Positions 38,100 to 46,343 are shown, counted from the first letter of the stretch. The stretch is DNA of 64,000 nucleotides from CAIWHR01 sp963717695 (GCA_963717695.1 CAVQWR010000003.1:1116001-1180000), one strand, 5' to 3'. Notes: generated from the letters alone by a model not told the origin. A program made the numbers and translations.

Positions 38100-38227
38100 G
38101 CGGCCAGCTTTCGTGGAATCTCGACATTATGAACGCGTGTTTCGTCGCGTCGCAGCCCTTGCACCTTACCCATGATTTGCATATGGATTCCTCGCGCCAG
38201 CACGCTGCGGTCGGCCGGCGCACCGCG

Positions 38228-38233
38228 TAGAAT
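38228..38233 (+). promoter_or_regulatory. -10 box TAGAAT before the thioredoxin-domain lipoprotein
   Basis: TAGAAT lies 40 bp before the ATG at 38274 in the divergent region shared with the TlpA-like gene. TGCGGT 16 bp upstream could be a weak -35 box. Confidence 0.4.
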
Positions 38234-38273
38234 GCGACGCCTCGACGCCCCATTCACAGACACCCGACGTCCC

Positions 38274-39917
38274 ATGAAAACCGCTCTCCTGCCCGTCGTC
38301 CTCGTCGCCGCATCGCTCGTCGGGGCATGCTCGAAAGCGCCGGATGCCATCCCCGCCACAGCGACGGCTGCCGCCGTGACAGCCGACGCGAAACCCACGC
38401 CCGCGAAGCCAGCTCCGGCCGCCGCGCATGCGGAGCCGGTGATCGCGTGGGAGACGGGCGATGTCGATGCCGCGTTCGCGAAGGCGAAGGCCGACAACAA
38501 GCCGCTGTTCCTGTACTGGGGCGCCTCGTGGTGCCCGCCGTGCAACGAGGTGAAGGCGACGATCTTCAACCGCCAGGACTTCGCCGAGCGCGCCCGCTTT
38601 TTCGTGCCGGTTTACGTCGACGGCGATGCGCGTGGCGCGCAGCAGCTCGGCGCGCGCTTCAAGGTGAGCGGCTACCCGACGATGGTGCTGTTCACGCCGG
38701 ACGGGCGCGAGATCACGCGCCTGCCGGGCGAGGTCGACGCGGACCAGTACATGCGCGTCCTTGCGCTCGGCATGAACGGCGCGCGTCCGGTCAGGGAAAC
38801 GCTCGACGCCGCGCTCGGCGGTGCAAAGGGCGCTGCCGGTACGGGCCTACGCGCGGAAGACTGGCGGATGCTCGCCTACTACTCGTGGGAAACGGACGAG
38901 AGCCAGCTGCTGCCGGAAGCGAAGCGCGCGGCGACGCTCGCGCGACTCGCCAAGGCCTGCCCGGCAGCTCACGCCGATATCGCGACGCGCCTCGCACTGT
39001 CCGCGATCGTCGCCGGGGCCACGGCAAAGGACGCGAAGCCGCGCAACGACGCGGCGGCCGTCGACACGCTCGTCACGGTGCTCGCGGATCCGGCCGTGAC
39101 GCGCGAGAATTTCGACGTACTCGTCAATTATGCCGGCAAGGTCACCGACAGCGTCGCGCTGAAGGGCTCGCCCGAGCGCGCGCGGCTGACGCAGGCGTGG
39201 AACGGCGCGCTGGATCGACTGTACGCGGATACCCGCCTCTCCGCGCTCGACCGCCTCGCCGTACTGTCGGCGGAGATCGACCTCGCCAAGGTCGACGATT
39301 TGAAGGGGTCGGTGTCCGCGGCGCTGCAGGCGCGGGTCCGCGCAGCGGCGGCGCAGACGGACCGCGACACGCAGGACCCGTATTCGCGTCAGGCCGTGAT
39401 CAGCGACGCCGCGCAGCTCCTCGCCCAGGCGGACCTGATGGTGGAGTCCGACGCGCTGCTGACGGCGGAGCTCGCCCGCTCGCAGTCGCCGTACTACTAC
39501 ATGCTCGGGCTCGCCGACAACGCGAGGACGCGCGGCGACAACGCCGCCGCGCTCGACTGGGCGCAGAAGGCGTACGAAGCGGCCAAGGGTCCGGCGACGC
39601 GGCTGCAGTGGGGCGTGCGCTACGTGAACATGCTGACCGATCTCGCGCCCAAGGACAGCGAGCGCATCGAGGGCGCCGCGCGGCAGGTGATCGGCGAGCT
39701 CCCGCCCGAGCCGGAGACGTTCTACGAGCGCAATCGGCGCGCACTGGAAAAGATGAGCAAAAAGCTCGCGGCATGGAACAAGAGCGACGCGCATAGCGCG
39801 ACGATTGCGCGGCTGCGCGCCGAGATGTCGGGAGTCTGCGCGAAGCTGCCGGCGAAGGATCCCGCGCGGGCGACGTGCGAAAAGACGCTGCAGCCGGCCG
39901 CCGCCGCCAGCGCATGA
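38274..39917 (+). CDS. Thioredoxin-domain lipoprotein with long helical C-terminal region
   Basis: Predicted periplasm-facing lipoprotein of 547 residues. The signal ends in VGAC (Cys19) and is followed by an Ala/Pro linker. The thioredoxin domain spans about residues 55-165 with GASWCPPCNEVKATIF (Cys87, Cys90), VYVDGDARGAQQLGARF and the cis-Pro loop VSGYPTMVLFTPDG. The remaining 370 residues are Ala-rich helices resembling tetratricopeptide-like repeats (AALDWAQKAYEAAKG). Likely a thiol reductase or assembly platform; no exact family is recognised. Divergent from the TlpA-like gene. Confidence 0.75.
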   Translation: MKTALLPVVLVAASLVGACSKAPDAIPATATAAAVTADAKPTPAKPAPAAAHAEPVIAWETGDVDAAFAKAKADNKPLFLYWGASWCPPCNEVKATIFNRQDFAERARFFVPVYVDGDARGAQQLGARFKVSGYPTMVLFTPDGREITRLPGEVDADQYMRVLALGMNGARPVRETLDAALGGAKGAAGTGLRAEDWRMLAYYSWETDESQLLPEAKRAATLARLAKACPAAHADIATRLALSAIVAGATAKDAKPRNDAAAVDTLVTVLADPAVTRENFDVLVNYAGKVTDSVALKGSPERARLTQAWNGALDRLYADTRLSALDRLAVLSAEIDLAKVDDLKGSVSAALQARVRAAAAQTDRDTQDPYSRQAVISDAAQLLAQADLMVESDALLTAELARSQSPYYYMLGLADNARTRGDNAAALDWAQKAYEAAKGPATRLQWGVRYVNMLTDLAPKDSERIEGAARQVIGELPPEPETFYERNRRALEKMSKKLAAWNKSDAHSATIARLRAEMSGVCAKLPAKDPARATCEKTLQPAAAASA

Positions 39918-40320
39918 GGCAATTCGGGCGAAAAGCGATCGGCGCCCGACATTCGTCGCAGCGATTTTGCCAGCGCGCTGTCCGCGGCAGCGGACGGGGT
40001 GCGATATCGGGCAGTCGCGCGCGGCGCCGCTGAGCCCGGCGCCACTTCGCAGGACATCAAAGCCTGACGCGCGGGTTGTCGCGGGCGCGCCTGCCCGCAG
40101 AACCGGGCCTTCTGCACGCCTGCATTCACAAGCCGCGGCGGCCGGATTCTCCTGCTGCCGAAGCCCGACTCGGGCGCCCCGCGCCCGCTGGGCTGGAAGG
40201 CCCGGGACGTGGGCAGCAGCCCATTCCGTCATGGCGGGGCGCTATCACGAAACGACCCGAAGAAGGGCCGATAACCGTCTGTCGGAAAACACTTTTCGCA
40301 ACACATTTGCCCACCGGAGT

Positions 40321-40334
40321 TTGATCTGGATCAA
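40321..40334. promoter_or_regulatory. FNR/Anr box TTGAT-CTGG-ATCAA
   Basis: A perfect match to the FNR/Anr consensus TTGAT-N4-ATCAA, extended by one more base pair on each side. Centred 142 bp before the nrdD start. If it acts as a class II activator site (centre near -41.5), transcription would start near 40369, directly at the first NrdR box. Confidence 0.8.
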
Positions 40335-40370
40335 AGAAATTGCCGCGCGCGGCTGATGGGCGTTGCGTCC

Positions 40371-40382
40371 ACAAAATGTTGC
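40371..40382. promoter_or_regulatory. NrdR box 1
   Basis: ACAAAATGTTGC, close to the NrdR consensus core ACWATATATWGT. It is 31 bp from box 2 (start to start), three DNA turns, which is the paired spacing expected for NrdR operators. Confidence 0.7.
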
Positions 40383-40401
40383 GGCTAGCCTGCATCCACG
40401 T

Positions 40402-40413
40402 ACAACATGTTGT
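40402..40413. promoter_or_regulatory. NrdR box 2
   Basis: ACAACATGTTGT, a perfect 12-bp palindrome that differs from the NrdR consensus core only by two transitions in the centre. Confidence 0.75.
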
Positions 40414-40469
40414 GGTCGGCAGCCGAGCCCGAGGGTTCCCGCCGACCGTCTCGCCGGAGGACCCCTGAA

Positions 40470-42530
40470 ATGCCCGAATCAAACGCCGTGCCGGCGATGG
40501 ATGTGCCATCGGCACGCTCCGACGCCCCCCCGATGCTGCCGACTCAGGTGCGCAAGCGCGACGGCCAGCGCGCGCCGTTCGAGCTCGCCAAGATCGCCTC
40601 CGCGATCGCGCGCGCCGGCGCCGCCACCGGCGAGTTCGACGCCGCGGAAGCGGACCAGCTGGCCGCGGCGGTGGGGCGCGTGCTCGCGCACCGCAACGCC
40701 GGCGGCGTTCCCGACATCGAGACGATCCAGGACTGCGTCGAGCACACGCTCGCGGCGGCGGGCTGGTTCCACACCGCGCGCGCGTACATCGTCTACCGCG
40801 ATCGCCACGAGCGGCTGCGCGCCGACCGCAAGACGCTGGTCGACGTCGCCGCGTCGGTGGACGAGTACCTCGAGCAGAAGGACTGGCGCGTCAACGCGAA
40901 CGCAAACCAGGGCTACTCGCTCGGCGGCCTGATCCTCAACGTGTCGGGCAAGGTGGTCGCGAACTACTGGCTCTCGCACGTCTACGCACCCGAGGTGGGC
41001 CGCGCGCATCGCGACGGCGACGTTCACATCCACGATCTCGACATGCTGGCAGGCTACTGCGCCGGCTGGTCGCTGCGCCAGCTGCTGCACGAGGGCCTGA
41101 ACGGCGTGCCCGGCAAGGTGGAGGCGGGGCCGCCGAAGCACATGTCGAGCGCGGTGGGGCAGATCGTCAACTTCCTCGGCACGCTGCAGAACGAATGGGC
41201 GGGCGCGCAGGCGTTCTCGTCGTTCGACACCTACATGGCGCCCTTCATCCGCAACGACGCGATGAGCTTCGAGGCGGTGAAGCAGTGCATCCAGGAGCTC
41301 ATCTACAACCTCAACGTCCCGTCGCGCTGGGGCACGCAGACGCCGTTCACGAATCTCACGTTCGACTGGGTGTGCCCCGAGGACCTGCGCGAGCAGATCC
41401 CGGTGATCGCCGGCGAGGAGATGCCGTTCTGCTACGGCGACCTGCAGCCCGAGATGGACATGATCAACCGGGCGTACATCGAGGTGATGACCACCGGCGA
41501 CGCCAAGGGCCGCGTGTTCACGTTCCCGATCCCGACGTACAACATCACGCCGGACTTCGACTGGGATCATCCGAACTGCGAGGCGCTCTTCGCCATGACG
41601 GCGAAGTACGGGCTGCCGTACTTCCAGAACTTCCTCAATTCCGAGCTGAAGCCCAACATGATCCGGTCGATGTGCTGCCGGCTGCAGCTCGACCTGCGCG
41701 AGCTCCTGAAGCGCGGCAACGGCCTCTTCGGCTCGGCCGAGCAGACGGGCTCGCTCGGCGTCGTGACGATCAACTGCGCGCGTCTCGGCTACCTCTTCGC
41801 CGCCGACGAGATCGGGCTCTACGAGCGGATCGACGAGCTCCTGGGCTACGCGAAGGACAGCCTCGAGGTGAAGCGCAAGGTGATCCAGCGGCTGATCGAC
41901 CAGGGCCTCTTCCCGTACACCAAGCGCTATCTCGGCACGCTGCGCAACCATTTCTCGACGATCGGCGTCAACGGCATCAACGAGATGGTGCGCAACTTCA
42001 CGCGCGGCAACGACGACATCACGACGCCGACGGGCCACGCGTTCGCGGTGCGCCTCCTCGACCACCTGCGCGCACGCATCGTCGCGTTCCAGGAGGAGAC
42101 GGGACACATGTACAACCTCGAGGCGACGCCGGCCGAGGGCACGACGTATCGCTTCGCGAAGGAGGACAGGAAGCGCTGGCCCGACATCCTGCAGGCGGGG
42201 ACGCCGGAGACGCCGTACTACACCAATTCGTCGCAGCTGCCGGTCGGCTTCACCGACGACCCTTTCGAGGCCCTCGCGCGCCAGGAAGAGCTGCAGACGA
42301 AATACACCGGCGGAACGGTGCTGCATCTCTACATGAGCGAGAAGGTGAGCTCGGCCACCGCGTGCAAGGCGCTGGTGCGGCGCTCGCTCGAGCGGTTCCG
42401 CCTGCCCTACATCACCATTACGCCGACATTCTCGATCTGTCCGAAGCACGGGTACCTCGCCGGCGAGCACGAATTCTGTCCCCGCTGCGATGAAGAGAAG
42501 CTCGCGGAGAAGCGCCGCATCGCGGCGTAA
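40470..42530 (+). CDS. nrdD: Anaerobic (class III) ribonucleoside-triphosphate reductase, catalytic subunit lacking the glycyl-radical domain
   Basis: Reduces NTPs to dNTPs under anaerobiosis; 686 residues. An N-terminal ATP-cone lies at about 25-115 (QVRKRDGQRAPFELAKIASA). The barrel has DVHIHDLDMLAGYC (Cys197), the VPSRWGTQTPFTNLTFDW block and IRSMCCRLQLDL (Cys402/403, matching the catalytic-Cys loop). The C-terminus is a Zn-ribbon-like CPKHGYLAGEHEFCPRC followed by EEKLAEKRRIAA-stop. The usual RVCGYL-type glycyl-radical segment is absent here and is encoded by the next gene. GGAGG lies 9 nt before the ATG. Controlled by the FNR and NrdR boxes upstream. Confidence 0.93.
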   Translation: MPESNAVPAMDVPSARSDAPPMLPTQVRKRDGQRAPFELAKIASAIARAGAATGEFDAAEADQLAAAVGRVLAHRNAGGVPDIETIQDCVEHTLAAAGWFHTARAYIVYRDRHERLRADRKTLVDVAASVDEYLEQKDWRVNANANQGYSLGGLILNVSGKVVANYWLSHVYAPEVGRAHRDGDVHIHDLDMLAGYCAGWSLRQLLHEGLNGVPGKVEAGPPKHMSSAVGQIVNFLGTLQNEWAGAQAFSSFDTYMAPFIRNDAMSFEAVKQCIQELIYNLNVPSRWGTQTPFTNLTFDWVCPEDLREQIPVIAGEEMPFCYGDLQPEMDMINRAYIEVMTTGDAKGRVFTFPIPTYNITPDFDWDHPNCEALFAMTAKYGLPYFQNFLNSELKPNMIRSMCCRLQLDLRELLKRGNGLFGSAEQTGSLGVVTINCARLGYLFAADEIGLYERIDELLGYAKDSLEVKRKVIQRLIDQGLFPYTKRYLGTLRNHFSTIGVNGINEMVRNFTRGNDDITTPTGHAFAVRLLDHLRARIVAFQEETGHMYNLEATPAEGTTYRFAKEDRKRWPDILQAGTPETPYYTNSSQLPVGFTDDPFEALARQEELQTKYTGGTVLHLYMSEKVSSATACKALVRRSLERFRLPYITITPTFSICPKHGYLAGEHEFCPRCDEEKLAEKRRIAA

Positions 42531-42555
42531 TGCCCCACACGAACACGGAGGAAGC

Positions 42556-42744
42556 ATGAACACGATGACCGAAATGCAGCACCTCGCCGACGTCGCGCTC
42601 TCGCCGGAGGAGCGGCAGCGCTGCGAAGTCTGGACGCGCGTGATGGGCTATCACCGCCCGGTGGCGTCGTTCAACGTCGGCAAGAAGGGCGAGCACTGCG
42701 AGCGCCGCTTCTTCGAAGAAGGGCGTGTGCGGCCGGCCCTCTAG
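42556..42744 (+). CDS. Separate glycyl-radical domain of the class III ribonucleotide reductase
   Basis: A 62-residue protein consisting almost entirely of the C-terminal radical segment of NrdD: RCEVWTRVMGYHRPVASFN, then VGKKGEHCERRFF. Gly31 in RVMGY is the predicted radical site, equivalent to the Gly of RVCGYL in E. coli NrdD. It starts 25 bp after the nrdD stop with its own strong GGAGG 4 nt before the ATG, so it is a true separate gene and not a frame break. It must dock on NrdD to complete the active site, and NrdG (next gene) must act on it. Confidence 0.85.
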   Translation: MNTMTEMQHLADVALSPEERQRCEVWTRVMGYHRPVASFNVGKKGEHCERRFFEEGRVRPAL

Positions 42745-42758
42745 GCTTCGCCGCAGCG

Positions 42759-43505
42759 ATGATCGTGACGCCGGACGGCGCCCCGGGCCACGCGGCGATG
42801 CGGGCCGTGCCCGCGCACGCGCTGCGCGTCGGCGGATTCGTGCCGTTCACGTCGACGGACTACCCGGACGCGCTCGCGGCCGTGGTGTTCTGCCAGGGCT
42901 GCCCGTGGCGCTGCGCGTATTGCCACAATCCGCACCTGATCGCGGCGCGCGGCGACGACGAGCGCGACTTCGGCGAAATCCTCGACTGGCTGAAGTCGCG
43001 TCGCGGGCTGCTCGATGCCGTCGTGTTCTCCGGCGGCGAGCCCACCGCGCAGGCGCAGCTCCTCGAGGCGGCGCACGCGGTGCGCGCGCTCGGGTTCGCG
43101 GTCGGCCTCCACACGGGCGGCGCGTACCCGCGCAGGCTCGCGCGACTGCTGCCCGAGATCGACTGGGTCGGCCTCGACGTCAAGGCGCCGCAGGGACACT
43201 ACGCGGCCGTGACCGGCGTGGTCGACAGCGGCATGGCGGCACTCGCGAGCCTCGATCTCGTGCGCAACGCCGGCTGCGCCTACGAGGTGCGAACGACGGT
43301 TCACCCGAACATCACCCCCGCCCAATCGCTGGAGCGGCTCGCACGCGAGCTCGCCGAGCGCCGCATCGAGCGCTGGGTGCTGCAGGCGTTTCGCCCGACC
43401 GGCTGCACCGACGCGGCCACGGTCGCGGAATCCGGGACGATCCTCGACCAGGCGCTGCTCGCGCGGCTCTCGGAACACGTTCCGGTGATCGAGCTCCGCG
43501 CCTGA
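42759..43505 (+). CDS. nrdG: Anaerobic ribonucleotide reductase activating protein (radical SAM)
   Basis: Radical SAM activase of 248 residues that generates the glycyl radical. The [4Fe-4S] motif is C-x3-C-x2-C in CPWRCAYC (Cys48, 52, 55), preceded by FTSTDYPDALAAVVFCQG; the SAM GGE motif is VVFSGGEPTAQAQLL. VGLDVKAP and EVRTTVHPNIT complete the barrel. Longer than E. coli NrdG (154 aa), so it belongs to the larger NrdG2-like type. Starts 14 bp after the glycyl-domain gene: nrdD, the domain gene and nrdG form one operon. Confidence 0.93.
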   Translation: MIVTPDGAPGHAAMRAVPAHALRVGGFVPFTSTDYPDALAAVVFCQGCPWRCAYCHNPHLIAARGDDERDFGEILDWLKSRRGLLDAVVFSGGEPTAQAQLLEAAHAVRALGFAVGLHTGGAYPRRLARLLPEIDWVGLDVKAPQGHYAAVTGVVDSGMAALASLDLVRNAGCAYEVRTTVHPNITPAQSLERLARELAERRIERWVLQAFRPTGCTDAATVAESGTILDQALLARLSEHVPVIELRA

Positions 43506-43608
43506 TCTGCCCGCGCAGGGCTCGCCAGGCGCAATGGTGGTTGCGCGGAGCGGCGCGCATCGATTGGTCGCGTGATAGATTGGGCGACGGACTCGGGAGC
43601 GCCCTTAA

Positions 43609-43983
43609 ATGAGCTTCGACGATCGCAACGTGCTTGGCGGTGTCCTCGCGCCGTGCTCCACGTCGCCGCGCACCGGATTCTTTCGCGACGGCTGCTGCAA
43701 TACCGGGCCGGAGGATCTCGGCCTGCACGTCGTCTGCGCGCAGGTTACCGCGGCGTTCCTCGAATTCGCGCGCGGGCAGGGGAACGACCTCGTCACGCCG
43801 GTTCCCGAGTTCGGATTTCCCGGCCTTTCGCCGGGCGATCGCTGGTGCGTGTGCGCGGCCACGTGGCGGCAGGCCTTCGAGGCCGGTGTCGCGCCGCCCG
43901 TCATCCTCGCGGCGACGCACGAGGAAACGCTGGCGGTCATTCCGCTCGCCGCACTCAAGGAACTCGCGCTGGACGCGCATTGA
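43609..43983 (+). CDS. DUF2237 family protein
   Basis: A 124-residue cytoplasmic protein. DUF2237 blocks: NVLGGVLAPCSTSPRTGFFRDG with CCNTGPEDLGLHVVCAQVT, SFLEF-type AAFLEFARGQGNDLVTPVPEFGFPGL (cut), and RWCVCAATWRQAFEAGVAPPV. Many conserved Cys, as in the family. Function unknown. Placed 103 bp after nrdG; cotranscription is possible. Confidence 0.88.
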   Translation: MSFDDRNVLGGVLAPCSTSPRTGFFRDGCCNTGPEDLGLHVVCAQVTAAFLEFARGQGNDLVTPVPEFGFPGLSPGDRWCVCAATWRQAFEAGVAPPVILAATHEETLAVIPLAALKELALDAH

Positions 43984-44154
43984 CGGCGGGTGCGCTCGCG
44001 CCGAATCGGGACATTGCGTTCCCCGATGAGCCTTGCACGCATCGGCGCATTTCACAGTTCATGCCATCGTCATGAAATGAGTGTGGCGCGCCAGCGGAAG
44101 TGTGGTGAATTTGCACACCAACCGACGATTCCTTTGTCGCCGTGTGCGATTTCG

Positions 44155-44184
44155 TTGAATTGCGGTGCTCGCTGCGCCGATAAT
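44155..44184 (+). promoter_or_regulatory. Promoter of the IPTL-CTERM protein gene
   Basis: TTGAAT (44155-44160), an 18-bp spacer and GATAAT (44179-44184), in a stretch of lower G+C about 95 bp before the start codon. Confidence 0.5.
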
Positions 44185-44276
44185 TGAACAATTGCCTGCG
44201 AGCTTTCGCGGGCAGCGCGCCTCGACCTTTTGCCGGCGGCGCCCGCGGGAGCGGTTATTCGTCCAAGGGGATCCAA

Positions 44277-45035
44277 ATGGAAATGACGAGGCATGCAGGT
44301 AAAGCCATGCGGCGCGTGCTCGCGGTCGCCGGCATGGCGCTGGTCGCGGCAATGCCCGCGCGCGCCGCAACGGTGCTCCTGTATTTCGACAGCATGCTGG
44401 GCACGAATTACGTGACGCCGGCGCTGACCGCGGGCTCGCATACGGTGACGACGGCGACCAGCTGGGCCGATTTCAACACCAAGCTCGCCGGCGGCAGCTA
44501 CCAGCTCGCCATTGCGCTGAATCAGAATTCCGGCCTCGGCGCGGACCTCACGACGATGCAGAACTATATCGCCGGAGGCGGCCGCGTGATCTTCACGGAC
44601 TGGACCCGGCAGGCGACGTTCGCCGGTGCATTGCAGGGCGGCTACACGGCGACCACCAATCAGAACACGCTCAATTTCCTCACGCCGTCGCTTTCCGCGG
44701 GGATCACCAATCCGCAAGTGTTGGTAAATCCGGGCTGGGGTATCTATTCGATGGGCGAGACCCCGGCCGGCGGCACGTCGCTGTGCTCGTTCCCGAACTC
44801 GGATTCGTGCGTCGTCTCGGGCAACGGCGGCCGCACGCTGCTCCTCGGCTTTCTCGCCGATACGCCGAGTGCCGCCGATGGAGTCCGCCTCTGGCAGAAC
44901 CTGATCGGCGTCGCGCTGAACGGGGCCGCTCAGACGACGCTGCAGCCCGTCCCGACGCTGGGACAATGGTCGCTGCTGGCGCTCGCGCTGCTGCTTGCCA
45001 CTGCCGCGGGACTTTATCTGCGCCGTCGCGGATAA
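44277..45035 (+). CDS. Exported protein with IPTL-CTERM sorting signal
   Basis: Exported protein of 252 residues. Signal peptide (VLAVAGMALVAAMPARA, cleavage about residue 30). The central part (31-215) has no recognised domain; TMQNYIAGGGRVIFTDW resembles a strand-loop of flavodoxin- or amidotransferase-like folds. Two Cys (LCSFPNSDSC) may form a disulfide. The C-terminus VPTLGQWSLLALALLLATAA then GLYLRRRG is the tripartite IPTL-CTERM signal: motif, transmembrane helix and Arg cluster. AAGGGG lies 6 nt before the ATG. No sorting enzyme gene is in the window. Confidence 0.8.
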   Translation: MEMTRHAGKAMRRVLAVAGMALVAAMPARAATVLLYFDSMLGTNYVTPALTAGSHTVTTATSWADFNTKLAGGSYQLAIALNQNSGLGADLTTMQNYIAGGGRVIFTDWTRQATFAGALQGGYTATTNQNTLNFLTPSLSAGITNPQVLVNPGWGIYSMGETPAGGTSLCSFPNSDSCVVSGNGGRTLLLGFLADTPSAADGVRLWQNLIGVALNGAAQTTLQPVPTLGQWSLLALALLLATAAGLYLRRRG

Positions 45036-45053
45036 CCGCTTCGCACGCATGCG

Positions 45054-45083
45054 AACGGCCGCCTTTCGGCGGCCGTTTCGTTT
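45054..45083 (+). terminator. Intrinsic terminator after the IPTL-CTERM gene
   Basis: A perfect 10-bp stem AACGGCCGCC / GGCGGCCGTT with loop TTTC, followed by TCGTTT. It ends 60 bp before the stop of convergent dinB. Confidence 0.75.
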
Positions 45084-45143
45084 GGTGCGGCCATTGCTGC
45101 AGCGGATGTGCGGAGCCCTTTCGACCGACGGTGCGCCAACGCG

Positions 45144-46343
45144 TCAGAAGAGTTCGAGCGTCGGGTCGGCCGGCGCCTCCCGCAGCGCCGTGGCCTCGTC
45201 GGCGGGGATGAGAGCGGCGACCTTGACGCCGAGGAGCCTGATCCGGCGCTCGAGCGGCACGCGCTTCAGGCATTCGCCGGCTGCGCGCCGGATCGCCTGC
45301 GCGTCCTGCGTCGGCGCGTCGATCGTCTGATCGCGCGTCACGGTGCGGAAGTTGTCGAAGCGGAGCTTGAGTCCGATCGTCCTGCCGGCATAGCCCGCGC
45401 GCTCGAGGTCGCCGGCGACGTGCACGCAGAGGTCGGTGAAGATCCGCGAGAGCTCCGCGCGGTCGCGCACCGCGTGGAGATCGCGGTCGAGCGTCGTCTC
45501 GCGGCTGATCGACTGCGGCTCGCTCTGCGTGACGACCGGGCGCTCGTCGCGTCCGTGGGCCGCCTCGTGCATCCAGGCGCCGTAGTGGCGGCCGAAGTTC
45601 TGCACGAGCCACTGCGGATCGGCATGCGCGAGATCGCCGATGGTGCGGATGCCGAGGCCCTCGAGGCGCGCCGAGGCCTTCGGCCCGATGCCGTTGATCT
45701 TGCGCGCGGGGAGCGGCCAGATCCGCGCGGGTATGTCCGCCGCGGTGACGAGCGTGATCCCATCCGGCTTGTCGAGGTCGGAGGCGATCTTCGCGAGCAG
45801 CTTGTTCGGCGCGAGGCCGATCGACGAGGAAAGGCCGGTCGCGGCGCGCACCGCCGACTTGATCGACTGCGCGAGCGCGCGTGCGCGAAACGTCCAGTCG
45901 TCCGCGCCGGGCTCGCGCGCAACCTCGGGCGCGGGCGCGACGTCGGTGAGATCGATGTAGATCTCGTCGATGCCGCGATTCTCGATCTCGGGAGCGAGCT
46001 CGCGCACCGCGGCCTTGAACAGCTTCGAATAGCGCTGGTAGGCGTCGAAATCCGCGGGCAGCCGGATCGCGTCGGGCGCGACGCGTGCCGCCTTCATGAG
46101 GCCCATCCCCGAATTGACGCCGAGCGCGCGTGCTTCGTAGGTGGCGGTCGTCGCGACGCCGCGGCCGACATATTCGCGCAGCGTCGGGAAGCGGCGCGCG
46201 CCTTCTGCCACGTCGCCATCCCTGCGTCGTCCCCCGCCGATGACCACCGGCTGGCCGCGCAGCTCCGGATAGCGCAGGAGCTCGACGGACGCATAGAACG
46301 CGTCCATGTCGAGGTGCGCGATGAGACGGTTGCGGTCGGACAT
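45144..46343 (-). CDS. dinB: DNA polymerase IV (Y family)
   Basis: Error-prone translesion polymerase of 399 residues. Catalytic acidic residues lie in IAHLDMDAFYASVELLRYP and NRGIDEIYIDLTDV. Fingers/palm blocks: YEARALGVNSGMGLMKAA, SSSIGLAPNKLLAKIASDLDKPDG, and the helix-hairpin-helix INGIGPKASARLEGLGIRTI; a little-finger domain follows. A short insertion after VVIGGGRRRDGDV precedes FPTLREYVGRGVATTA, a variant seen in betaproteobacterial DinB. The C-terminus ends PTLELF, a plausible beta-clamp-binding peptide. No clear LexA box upstream. Confidence 0.93.
   Translation of the reverse strand: MSDRNRLIAHLDMDAFYASVELLRYPELRGQPVVIGGGRRRDGDVAEGARRFPTLREYVGRGVATTATYEARALGVNSGMGLMKAARVAPDAIRLPADFDAYQRYSKLFKAAVRELAPEIENRGIDEIYIDLTDVAPAPEVAREPGADDWTFRARALAQSIKSAVRAATGLSSSIGLAPNKLLAKIASDLDKPDGITLVTAADIPARIWPLPARKINGIGPKASARLEGLGIRTIGDLAHADPQWLVQNFGRHYGAWMHEAAHGRDERPVVTQSEPQSISRETTLDRDLHAVRDRAELSRIFTDLCVHVAGDLERAGYAGRTIGLKLRFDNFRTVTRDQTIDAPTQDAQAIRRAAGECLKRVPLERRIRLLGVKVAALIPADEATALREAPADPTLELF

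Larger units (their letters stand above)
39918..40469. other. Noncoding region before nrdD
   Basis: 552 bp. The left 400 bp hold no credible gene; a TCGGGCG/CGCCCGA stem at 39924-39949 lies just after the lipoprotein stop and may be a weak terminator. The right 150 bp are the nrdD control region, with one FNR box and two NrdR boxes listed separately. Confidence 0.6.

Noticed and set aside
39950..40320. Short open frames in the nrdD upstream region
   Set aside because: None has a ribosome binding site, a recognisable motif or a codon pattern like the neighbouring genes.
42528..42556. The nrdD / glycyl-domain junction as a frame break of one gene
   Set aside because: The NrdD C-terminus ends naturally, 25 bp of spacer follow, and the small gene has its own GGAGG-ATG start.
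40479..42563. A 694-codon open frame on the minus strand opposite nrdD
   Set aside because: It is an antisense shadow of a high-GC gene. Its residues (Arg/Val/Glu/His-rich) match no family, while the plus strand encodes a full NrdD.
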